Source: Plazaster borealis | Lineage: Eukaryota; Echinodermata; Asteroidea; Forcipulatida; Labidiasteridae | Reading direction: 5' to 3' | Length of the DNA stretch: 64,000 nucleotides | Assembly (NCBI GenBank): GCA_021014325.1 | Contig: CM037472.1 | Coordinates: 8,432,001-8,496,000 of the forward strand | Part shown: in pieces, positions 1 to 12,700 of the stretch | Layout: each line of letters opens with the position of its first letter | How positions within the stretch are numbered: position 1 is the first letter of the stretch | The notes under the pieces: generated by a model | Told to the model about the DNA's origin: nothing | Seen by the model: only the letters and a program-made list of their open reading frames with translations | Databases searched by the model: none | Program-made: the position numbers and the translations under genes

Positions 1-674
1 ACATATAAAGCACACAGGAAATATGACTCCCAAAATGGCGCAAGCAAGATTGATCGTGGGCGATAATGTCAGGTTAATTTGGTCAATGTAATATGTTTAA
101 ATATTCCAAGAATATCTGGAGATACGGTAGGGAGTTGTTGGGGGGGGGTGCAGGGGAATGTGTAAGGATCTAAGGAAATATAGAAGTTGTTCAGTAGCAA
201 ATGAGCCAATTCAAATTCACATTTTGTCGCAAATCTGACAAATCGAGGTATAAGCTATAGTACTACTATGGCTTATTTGTCGGTATGTCAGACTTGTGAC
301 GATTTATTTGATGTCGTTGGGGTTCACAACTTATTAAGGTGGAATAATTTCTGATAATGCCACATTTAGGTTTCAAGACTCTTTTCATTTTAATATTTAG
401 ATATCGCTTTTTCTAGAAATATTAAAGTAGGGCACTATTGATAAGCAGTCTCCATGATTGTTGATCAGCTGAGTTGACTTTAAGTTAATCCATAAATTAA
501 AGGGAAAGTACACCATTGTATTTTGGAAGAACAATTTCATTTTCACCCACCAGTTTTCAATAAACATACCATTCAACCAATATGTGTGCGTGTCAGCAAT
601 ATTTGTTATTATTAATTTGATGATTTAGAGTAACTTCACCTAGTGAGTCTAATCTTACTGTTGATTTTATACAG
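1..674. other. Upstream part of a GANAB intron
   Basis: No coding exon is visible before the acceptor at 674. The first roughly 43 bases are the right end of the palindromic GGGAGTCA-type repeat also seen near 10171 and 17002. Bases near 500-600 resemble a dispersed repeat that recurs near 6430 and 26240. A short poly-G run lies near 139. Confidence 0.6.
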
Positions 675-752
675 TGTGGATGCCAAGTTTGATGAGAATG
701 ATATTCCATGTGATGTAATATGGCTTGATATTGAACACACCGATGGCAAAAG
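675..752 (+). CDS. GANAB: GANAB coding exon (first in window)
   Basis: The exon lies between acceptor ATACAG and donor AAG|GTATGG. It encodes [20 protein letters not shown] followed by TDGK, the start of the GH31 catalytic barrel signature. Its first base completes a codon from an upstream exon outside the window, so the gene is partial. Confidence 0.93.
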
Positions 753-3700
753 GTATGGTTTTAACATCCACCTACTTCTATAACCCTCAATGAATGCTGA
801 AATCCTTGTGTTAGTTCTTGCTTTGTGTAAATACAAGTAGTGACATAGCGGAGCAGTCTAGTGCAACAGGTTCACGATCGGAGCCCCATGTCATGGCACT
901 GCTTACCAAAGAATTTTGCGCTTACAACCCCTGTAAAGCGCGTATTTCTATGGGCCATAGCAGGGTGTAAGCGCAGAATTCCACAGTAAGCAGTGCCATA
1001 TCATAAAGCAGTTGAGCAGAAAATACTGCTTAGCAAATATTTTTGCTATGCAAAAAGTGAGTTTGGCACCAGTCACAGCAATGTAAACATTATGGAGTTT
1101 TGGCTGGTAGACTGTTTCTGTTAGGCAAGATTTTTCTGTGGTTATAAATTTGTTGTGCTTGCAGGCTTTATGAAATTGGGCTCTAGTGGTGACAGAGTGT
1201 GGGTTCAGGTCCCGGCCAAGGCACTTCTGTCCCTAGGTAACAGTGTTTTATCTAGCGAGCCATCCATCCATCCATTGGATGGCCTAGGAAAGATGTTGGA
1301 CAGCCATCTGTTCATTCAGCATGCTAACTAATTCCAGCGACAAAAATGCTGGACTCTGACAACCTTTGATCGCTTTACCAATATTGAGAAAAAGAAGAAA
1401 AAGAACAAAATGAACACATCAAGGAAAATGTTACCAGTGCAAAGCGGTATGATATATTAGTACTTGTCTCTTGCAGATTTTAAGTTTGTAACTTACACTT
1501 GGTCTTGCTTTGAACAGGTACATGACGTGGGATTCACACAAGTTCTCCCATCCCATTGAGATGCAAAATCAAGTTGCTGCCAAGGGAAGAAAGGTATCAA
1601 GAAACCTTTTTTATAATCCAGCTGTGTGGATAGGCAACCAATAAGTGAAGTCTCATTCAAAAGCAGACACAGTTTGGAAATACAAACTCCCAAATATAAA
1701 ACCCTACTTTGTTCTTCTTTATTGAGACCGGGTTTCATGTTGTAAAGTGAATTCCAAACAAAGAGCTGTATATCTATTGACTAGAGCACTAACTCTTGAT
1801 TCAACATGGATGCAGATATATTTGAGGCTTGTGTGTGACTAAGGAATGAATTTATCTTTCTTAGAACTTCCATTCTTCTTGAAACTGAGGCTCATGCAAG
1901 TTTGCATTCCGCTCAAAGGTTCGCTTAAAATGACACACGACAATGAGTACGTGGGTTGGTGCTGTCGCAAAAATTTGCCTCAAATTATTTTGCGTTCAAT
2001 TTATAGATTCTATAATGCACAGATAAAAAGCACAGAAATGAAAAAATAGGCACACAACAGCTGTACAACATTTCAAGCTTTTATATAGGTTTCAGTTTAA
2101 CTCTTACATTGATGCGCTGAAATGGCTTCAAAACAAAGGTTAAGTTAGTGCTCTCTAGTCAAGTATATCACTCTATGAGTATGAAGTTTTCTTCCAAATA
2201 TCAATCAGATTTATTACTTATGATGTTAAAGAGAGAAAAGCTTTGGACTCTACAGTCTTTGGTTGACTGTAGAGGGTAGAAGCTCAATTCTTTATTGTGT
2301 CTTCAGATGGTGACAATCGTTGACCCTCACCTCAAGAAGGATTCTGGGTATCACTTGAATAGAGAAGCAGTAGACAATGGCTACATAGTCAGGACACACG
2401 ACAACAACGAGTACGAGGGTTGGTGCTGGCCAGGTATGTATCTAAACAAACACCATTGTTACAATTGTCTTAATCTGTGTTCATCTTTTAGTTTGTGGCA
2501 TCTGCAGACCCACACCTTAAGCGAGATGATAATTACAAACTGTACAGTGAAGCCAAGGAACTAGACCTGATGATTAAGAATTACGATGGAAGAGATTACG
2601 AGGGGTGGTGCTGGCCTGGTAGGTAATGTCGTTTTGGTGGGGGTCATGCACGCAGATGTCATAGGTTGGTTTGATCATGATTGGTGTGGTGGTAGTATGT
2701 GATCGTCCAAGTTGGTGCTGGTTGTGAAAGGTGGCTACAAGGTTGTGTACTGTACAGGTCTTTGAATGTCTGGTTCACCGGTGTCTTGTTGTAAATGGTA
2801 TAAACAGACCTCGGGTGTACCAGTCGCGCTGTTTCATTGGTCAAATTAGTGATGCATGTTTAATCTTATGCACTGAAACACACACAGCAATGTGTTACAC
2901 CATTCAAGGTCAAAGTTGAATCTCCAGAATACTTGGATACTTGGGGGCTGGTAGGTTTGTTGGAGCCAGCTTCAAAGCCCAACATCAGATTGGACGACAC
3001 GTACATCCTTTACAGTAACACCTACTGATGATGACTCAAATGGAAGGGCCCTCTCTCTTATGATTAACACATAGGCATGTCAGTGCAAACTGCATGTGTT
3101 ATTGTGACGGGTTTTTTCATTCTCAATAACATTTACCAGTGAGTTGACCAACCATTCAAAACCATTCAACTGCAGGACTCATAACAATACATTCGGTGTA
3201 CAGTGTAGGGCATTCACCGCATGATACCATATTGCAGGCTGGTATAGTTTGTCTATCATTCAAAACCACAATGGATAATATTGAATAGTCAGACAGTAGG
3301 AGGGTTGACTGTGTACTGTGTAGATGCATTCATCACATGACATATTGCAGGCTGGCCTAGTGCATTTATTCAAAACCACAGTGGATGATATTGAATGGTT
3401 AGACAGTAGGAGGGTTGACTTTGTACTGTGTAGATGCATTCATCACATGACATCATATTGCAGGCTGGCAAAGTGCGTCTGTCATTCAAAACCACATTGG
3501 ATGATATTGAATGATCAGTGCAGACAGTACGAGGGTTGACTGTGTTCTGTGTAGATGCAATAATCACATGACATCATATTGCAGGCTGGCCTAGTGCATT
3601 TATTCAAAACCACAGTGGATGATATTGAATGGTCAGACAGTAGGAGGGTTAATTGTGTACTGTGTAGATGCATTCATCACATGATATCATTATTGTAAGC

Positions 3701-6700
3701 TGGCAAAGTGCATCTGTCATTCAAAACCACAGTGGATGACTTTGAATGGTCAGGCAGTAAGAGGGTTAATGTTGCAATGATAATGCTTTGGCATTATGAT
3801 GATTGAGGTGACCTATACCAGGTTATCATCTTGTCTGTTCAGGTGTTTTATGATTTGGCAGAGGGATAAATGTGTATCATCAGTTAATTAATGTTGGTAG
3901 TAATTTGCATGCAGTGTCATCTGTAACAGGTTTCAACCCAAGTTGTGTGACTGTTTGATCATAGTTAGTCAGTGTAATTCTGTTGTGAAATCTCATGGTT
4001 TATATGGGGCTGATAGTAAAAAAAGCTACAAATGTTGAAAAGTACATTTAATGGTAAATGTGTATTGTAGGATTTGCTGGGTGAGTGGTGTTAAACAAAA
4101 TGTTGTATTACAAGATTTTGAGGGTTACTTCGTAATAGTATTTTTCTGTGATGTTTCTAAAAAGGGCTAGAGGCTTGTTGAAATTGTTCTAGTCAGTGTG
4201 CTGTAGTCATCAGTGTATGTTTTACAAACACAATCATCATTCTTTACTGGCCCAACTTCATGGCTCTGCCTACTGCGGAATTCTACTCTTACTGCTCATA
4301 GAATCATGCGCTTTACAGGGCGTGGTAAGCGCAGAATTCTGTGGTAAGCAGAGGCATGAAACTGTGCCCTGGTGTTTTCATTGATACAGCTTAAACAAAT
4401 TAAAATATTAAAAAATTATTTTAAGGGTGTGCAGAACATTGATAATATCGAAAATATAAATGTTCACAGATTCACATGGTATAAAGATGGTCGTGGTGGA
4501 AAATTTCCCTTGAAATATTTTTGCTTGAGTTATTTTTGCTATAGTTTTGAGAAATGATTAACAATTAGGATTTTTTCACTATGTTGGGTCACACAAGGTG
4601 CGGATACTGGTTGTTGACAATTACCAATGTTGGCAGCATGCTAGAAGGAAGACTAGAAATATACATGAACAATATAATTAGTTTTGTTTTTGTTTTTGTG
4701 AGTTCTTTTGTACTCTGTTTAACAACCTTTGCATACTAAATGGAACTTTTTGAATTTGTTTTAAATATGTTAACTTTTATTGAATGCAAATTTTTTTTAT
4801 TTTATATTTTATGTGTAAATTGCTGAATAAATAATTTGGAGAGAAAAATGTATGTCAGCAACAATAGATAATATCACATGGTGTTACCATGAACTGAAAC
4901 TGAGGGTCACGACTAGGCATTTTATTCACTAATTTGCCCCTGTACCCTCGAGCCATTTGCTGACTCTTGAACCTTGACCTTTGACACAACAGGTTCTTCC
5001 AGTTACCCAGACTTCACCAGGGCTGACGTTCGTAGCTGGTGGGCTGACAAGCTGTCATATGAGAACTACAAGGGATCCACACCTAACCTCTTCACTTGGA
5101 ATGACATGAATGAGCCCTCTGTGTTTAATGGACCTGAAGTCACTATGCATAAAGACACTGTACATGCTGATGATTGGGAACATAGGGATGTACACAACCT
5201 ATATGGATATTATGTGGTATGTTAAACCTTTGTACCAAACTGTTTTGCATAAACAACATTCTCCCTAATTACAGTGGTCTGCTGGCCAAATGCTAGGCCA
5301 AATGCTAGTTAAAACAGCTGAGGACCAGTTAAAGTGGCTTGCCAAATGCTAGTTAAAACAGCTGAGGACCAGTTAAAGTGGCTTGCCAAATGCTAGTTAA
5401 AACAGCTGAGGACCAGTTAAAGTGGCTTGCCAAATGCTAGTTAAAACAGCTGAGGACCAGTTAAAGTGGCTTGCCAAATGCTAGTTAAAACAGCTGAGGA
5501 CCAGTTAAAGTGGCTTGCCAAATGCTAGTTAAAACAGCTGAGGACCAGTTAAAGTGGCTTGCCAAATGCTAGTTAAAACAGCTGAGGACCAGTTAAAGTG
5601 GCTTGCCAAATGCTAGTTAAAATAGCTGAGGACCACTAAAAAATCACATTACACATCTTAGTTAAAGGCACTGAACACGTTTGGTAATTGTCAAAGACCA
5701 GTGTTCTCACTTGGTGTATCCCAACATATGCATAAAATAACAAGCCTGTGAATATTTGGGCTCAATTGGTCATCAAAGTTACTTCAGAGGGAGTCATTTC
5801 CTACAACGTTTTATACTATCAACAGCTCTCCGTTGCTTGTTACCAAGTAAGATTTTATGCTAATATTTGATTTGAGTCATTACCAAACGTGTACGATACC
5901 TTTAAATACAATGAGCTCCAACCTTCCAGATCGCTCCAAAACCGCAAGTTTGTTTGTACTACAATTAACCAGCCAGTCAAATATCAGAGTGCTCAGCAGG
6001 GTGCATTGGCATAAGGCTTGTCTTTAGTGCATCAGAGAACTGTGTGCCTTTCAGCGAGTAAAACCATGTCTCTTATAGAAATACAGTCCGACGGAAATCC
6101 AACAAAAAATTGACATCGGAGGATTGTTATCCGACTACCTGTCCTGGATTAATTTTGACAAGACCCCTTATAGTGATCTGAAAACTCAATACATTGTTTG
6201 TACTCAAGCATATGGGGCTTCATCCTGAAATGATTGTGTAATAGTAACCTACATACATGTTTTCTTCGACCAAGGGTTATGTTATAATCTTCTGATTATG
6301 TTGTTCTGTCTTTCCAGCACATGGCAACTGTTGATGGGCAAATTAAACGGTCTGGTGGGAAAGAACGGCCATTTGTTTTATCAAGAGCATTCTTTGCAGG
6401 ATCTCAGAGATATGGTAAGTGAAAGAACAAGGGATGAGTAAATCAATTCCCATCCTCTAGTTTTCAATAAACACACAACATAACAAACCTGTGAAACTTT
6501 CATCAAATTCAGTGGTCTCATTTTATTGAAAACCGTGAAACTGTTTGTTAGAGACTGGATTGGTAACATGTTTCTTCGTTCATATTCATTCAGTCAAATT
6601 TTATCAAGCACCTAAATCAAGGGGTTGCCCCTTCAGCTTTCTTGGCTTAGCTTGCTTGTTTAATATAAGTGCAGACAAACATTTTGCAGTTGTGTATAAT

Positions 6701-9700
6701 GCCCATGTAATGCTGTATTTCTGCAGGTGCTATTTGGACTGGAGACAATGAAGCAAGTTGGGATCATCTTAAAATGAGTATTCCCATGCTGCTGTCTATT
6801 GGTGTAGCTGGTATTCCTTTCATTGGAGGTAAGCATCATGGATAATTACAGGGTGTAGCTCAGGGTGTGTCAGGCCGAGCTGCCTAGTACACTTGACTCA
6901 AGTTCTGGTCCCAATTTCATGGCTCTGCTTACCAAGGAATTCTGCATTTATGGCCCATAGAATTATGTGCTTTACATGTGCCATTAAGGCAGAATTCCAG
7001 GGTAAACAGAAACCACGAAATTAGACCCTGATGTTCTGATCAACAGAGAATGGCTTCGGGTCCCGGTCTTGACACTGGTGTCATTAAGCAAGACACTTAA
7101 CCATTATTGCTTCGTCCTTTGGATGGGACATAAAGCTGTTGGTCCTGTGTGTTGTGTAATGCAAGTCAAAGAACCCAGTACACTTTTCATGAAGAGGTCA
7201 AGGTGTTTCTGGCATGGTTGGCTGCAGATTGTACCTCATCACCTTGTAAACCCTTACAAGGTGCTCTATAAAGGGTCTCATAATTCAAAACATAGCATAC
7301 CCATCATACTTGTCATGGTGCTTTGAATCTTGTGGCAAAGGCTCTATATAAATGATTGATATTATTAGTACTATTAGTCAATAGATTACATTGGTTGATT
7401 TGGCTGCTACATTCACACTCATGCTGCAGTTACCTGTATTATGCTCAATACTGCAGTGGGGAAAAAATGCTGCATGGGCATAACTCCCTGGGCTCGATTT
7501 CAAAAAGAGCTAAAATTGATCTTAACTGCGAATCAATCTTAATTGCTAAGCAAAGTGTGATGTCACAACACAAATCACCATGGCAATACTGACAACTCAT
7601 CTTTTAAGATGAATCTTAGTGCTTTGTGAAATCGGCCCCTGGTCATCAAGCTAAAATGACATTCACAACTCCCATGCAAAATCCACAATGAACAATAGTC
7701 TTTACAGATTTCTGGAATTTCTTGAAGGCAGTCTGAGAAAGAGGAATTCGGGAAATTAGTTCTGCCTGATATTTCAAAGAAAATTTGCATAAAGAAAAGA
7801 TTAATAATTTTGTCTTAGATAATGTTTCTGATCATGATTGGTTAGCAAAAAATCAATGAACATAGGCAATAGTTATAGCAGTTTACAAAAATATTCTCTT
7901 CTTTCTAATCACAGCTGATGTTGGCGGCTTCTTCAAGAATCCCGATCCAGAACTTCTCACCAGATGGTATCAAGTAAGTTTCCCCAACGTGAATTCTTTC
8001 TCTGCTGAGAACATTCTGAGCTAGTTCTTTGTACCTTAGTGACTGTGTTTATTCATCTAAAGTGTGTTTGTAACAAGTAGGACTTTTTAGTAAGGTTTGT
8101 GGTAACACCATGTACATGAAAAAAAAATCTCTTTCAAAGGTGGTTCTGAAAAGAACTTGTGGTGTAACAAGTCAATGTTTCGATCAGTATGCTCTGATTG
8201 TCTTCAGAAAAAAGAATGAAAAAGTAGGACCTTGTAGTAACACCATTGATTTCCTGAATTTAGCCTTCTGTGTGTAGCATGGTGCAGAGTTGAATGCACA
8301 TGCTGTACGGGCTAAGCACATGGTGCCATAGATAGCAGGCTGAGTTGGTGGCGCTGGCCTTATTAGAGTGCTCTTTCTGAGTAACAAACTTGACACCTCT
8401 CGTCACCACTCAGTGGTCTAGTTGTTAAGACTCTACTCTAAATAAATAAATGAGAAAACAGTGCTTAAATAAATGTTACCTAAATAATGTAATTTTTGTT
8501 GGGTCTGAAAACCACCAGTTCTTTTTAAACCCACCACAATTCCGAAAAGGGGCTTTTTCATGATGTAACCACAAATCTTTCTTGAGTGTTTTACCCTGAC
8601 ACCAATATGTGGTAAGCATTGTATACCTAGTGCTTTCCAAGTTAGTGGGGAAAAATTTAAGGCATATGACTTAGGTGGGATTCAAACCCACGACCCCCAC
8701 ATTCTAAAGCTTATGTCTCAACCGCTAGACCACCGAGTGTTTACATATTGTTTAGGAGTTACTGTAAATTGAAATTTTGTTTTTATGTAATAACATTGTA
8801 TCTTGCACAAGACAATTTTCGTGCGAAAACGTATCAAGGTGTCATTTTGTTTGTGTGTACATCCGGAACTGTTAAAACGAAATGCAACATTTATGCAGTT
8901 TTACATACGCGTTGTTCGAAATGTTTGGAGATAGAGTGTTACAGTGACTCGGCGGTATTACCTTCAACCCTTTCCACATCAGCCATCCTGATGATTCTTT
9001 TATTCTTACTCTAGGCCGGGTCATTACAACCATTCTTCCGTGCCCACGCCCATCTGGACACCAAACGACGTGAGCCATGGCTCCTCCCACCCCACATGAT
9101 GGACATTGTACGTAAAGCTATCAGAACACGCTATGCATTACTGCCCTACTGGTATACAGGATTCTATAAAAGCTCCAAAACAGGACTCCCTGTTATGAGG
9201 TCAGTCAAATTCAAATACCTTTTTTTCATTTGTGTCTTTTCTGTTGCAATTCAATTCAATGCAATTCAATTAAATTCACTTCAATTTATTATAAACGTCA
9301 CGTTAAAAGAAATATGAAAATTGTTTTCCAGTGTGCATCTTACAACAAAAACACATAGAGATATGTTTGTAAAATAGAAAGAAGTCAAACAAATATTCAG
9401 AACCGGTATTATAAAAAGATTAATGGGACAAAATACACAGTTACAGAGTATTTTACAACCATCGAAAATTACAAGTGTGAAAACCAACAAATAAAAACCA
9501 ACGAAAGAAAGAGCAGTTTAAAACACAAAGACAAAGGAGGCCTACGAAAATCGTGAGTGGATGTAAGCAAACCAGGAAAAAGAGAAGACGGACAAAACGC
9601 AGGGGATTATCTCTTGAATTTAGAGTTGAATATGTGGCAAGCATTAGGCAAGAATGATAAGTGTCCTCGCCTCACCTCCCTTGCCCTTTGTTTTGCTCTA

Positions 9701-12700
9701 TCATATCATTGTTTGGTATTATATTAAAGGGGCTGTGTCGTCATGGTCAAAGCACGCTTGTGGCTGGAGTTATGAACTCTCACCCAGTTACAGCATACAC
9801 GCACCCTCTCCTTGTATCATATCTATGAAGAGAGCTTGTGTGCGTGCAGGAACTTGGTGATGTTTTATAATTCCATGTCCAGCCACAGGCCTGTTTTGAT
9901 CATGACGACACAGCCCCTTTAATAAAAGATCTAAAGATTATTAAACATTCTTCACATTGAAATAGTAAGTTCAATTACATTAAAACAAACTGCATTGTAA
10001 AAGGGACTTACAACTTATTCTGAATCTACCAATAACTCATATTTGACCCTCCTTCCATCCCTACTGTCCACTTCTGTCTAATTATACAAGAACACGTTGA
10101 TGTTTTTTCCTATTACTTATTTATCTATTCCCCAATTCACCTGACATTATTACCACAATAACTCTTAGTTGCCATTTTGGGAGTCAGTTTTCCTGTGTGT
10201 TAGTCTGTGTTTCCGAATTGGCGGCTACAGCTACAGCTACGGCTGGATTGCTGCATCATCATGCATTGAAGCAACACTCTTAGCAACATTGGTAGCCGTA
10301 GCTGTAACCGCCAATTCGGACACGGGCCTTATACTGTGTAGTGCACATTTTAGGCAATACACACACCTTTACTCGCTCACCATATCTTTACGTGCAATTG
10401 ACTCCCAAAATGGCAGACCGTGGCAGACAGTGATGTCATGTGATGACAGTGCTAGGAGTCAATACTCATAATGCTTGTTGTATCTTGTGTTTCTTTGTAG
10501 ACCAATATGGCAGGAATTTCCTGAGGATGAATCTACCTTTTCAATGGACAATCAGTACATGATAGGTAAGAACAATAGTCCAGTGTAATCGAACCATATT
10601 ATTTCAATAATCAAAAAATAAACCAACGAGAGTGCACCAGTTGAATCGTAAGGACTTATCTCAGGAGGATCTAGAAAGATGCAAATGAGGATGTGACACA
10701 GTGTCTGACACAGTGTATGCCCGCAAAGCAAGCTGGTGTGGTCATGTCATGCGAAGTGCTGGTCTATCAGCCTGCAGTGATCGCATGTTTTGCAGCACAT
10801 ACAAGGAGAGGACCAGCATGCCCTCGAGCCAGTTGGGTGAACAACTTGACACAGTGGAGTGGTCATTCAGTTGCTGATCTAAATGACGCTGGGCTACGCA
10901 GAATTGAAATTCAGAAACTCTCAACACAGCCAATTCGCAGAAGTGGGCGCCTATGGACCAGACAATGGCTCTAGGCATTGTGATGATGATGATGGTGACT
11001 TATCTCACTAAGCTTTTGGGGAAGGTTGATACTATCCAATTTCAGAATATGTTTTCAGCCGATTTCAGTATCACCTTTGATTTGAGGTTATCGTTATGTC
11101 TCGATACTCGATATATTAATTCTTATCATTGATATTTTTATGCATGAAACTATTTAGCGGCATATACTCTGTGTCCAAGGGTCCTTGCCGCTAAAAGTCA
11201 GCGAAACTTCAGCGTGATTAAAACAAAAAGACAGAGAACTGCGGGATATGATGGGAGCAAGCATACAGCTCGGGCAACTTGTAGAAATTCAGGAAAAACT
11301 TATGCACTACGTGTAAGAATTCAGAAACCAATAGGAGAATTTGTTTCATGCTACATGTAGGAATTATAAACATATATAAAATAAATAAATATAAAATATA
11401 AACATGTTGGACATGTTGTTTTGTCATTAATAGCAAAACTAGTAAATCACACCACAAGAAACATTCCCATTCTCTCGATGAAAACATTCGCACCTTTCTT
11501 CGACACTCGGAGACTGCTTTTACCCTATCACAACACAATCCATGGCTATTAAGGCAGTTATATTAACTCTGCTTAATTCCTTGAAATAGCAATGATAATT
11601 ATACAAATATCCCCATATTTTTCTGGCGTTGATATCGGGGCATGCTTATATCTGCTTAGCCTGAACATCTGACGTCACACTTCGAGGCTCGTGAATAATG
11701 CCAGATACTGACCTTGCCCGCCTGCCAGATGTACCTTTGACCTCGCATCCCAATTCACACAGACGGAGATTTGTAGTATACACACACACGTGTACACATT
11801 ACATTGTGAATAAAACAACATTACATACAAACATTATGCACACACGGACACAGCAGCAGACGATCAAAAGTACAGTTAACCGCTGCTGGTGTAGCTGACA
11901 AACTACGTCACTTCAGGGCAGACCAATCATAACACAGAAATTGAAAGCTTACGTCACTGTAAGTTTATCCACTGAAATCATTGGGCCTGTAAGACCAGTA
12001 CCTGTCTTTATCCTGGCGGATAAAGACAGGGGACCAGTCTAATATCTTCTCAGAACATACTTCTTTCAAAAAAAAAAAAGAGATCATTGGGCCAAACAAA
12101 ATAAATGTTCTGTTTCCGATTACATGCCATCCTAAAATAGGGTAGGTAGGTCGGGAATTTTTTTTATGTTTTTTTATTTATTCTGATACGTTTGGCAAGT
12201 GTGTAAAAATTCCCAACTTCCCCAATTTAATTCAACAAAAACAACAGTAAGTGACAAAAAATTGCTCCAAAATCTATGAAAGACCTCTTTAGTATACTTT
12301 AAACTCACATGGGGTAGGCAGGAGATGTTGCTGGTTATTATGGAGGTACGATTGTGTCAAATATATTTCTAAAAAAGATAAATTTTCGACTAAAACGATG
12401 TCTAAATCGTCTGCTCGCAACTTCTGTTGACGTTCCTGTTGAACGCATTCAACGGATTTGCGCAACGAACTTTACAAAATTGTGCGCAATTTGTAGTTTG
12501 CGCTCTGTATATTGCGCTATGCATCGCACATGACAACGGCCGTAGATCGCAAAATCGTCGACTCAAATCACGGAGATATCGGTAAATTTGACTTGATGTC
12601 TTGTGGTTTTTATTAGCTTTGTTTAAAACATGTTAAGTTGGTCAAAGGCAGACATTTTGTCCATGGAACAATATTTTTTAATTTTTTTTATTTTAATTTT

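Noticed and set aside
2508..2618. CTGCAG at 2502-2507 as acceptor of GANAB exon 3b
   Set aside because: It would put the DPHLK frame out of phase; the upstream CTTTTAG at 2491 keeps both the frame and the 127-bp length.
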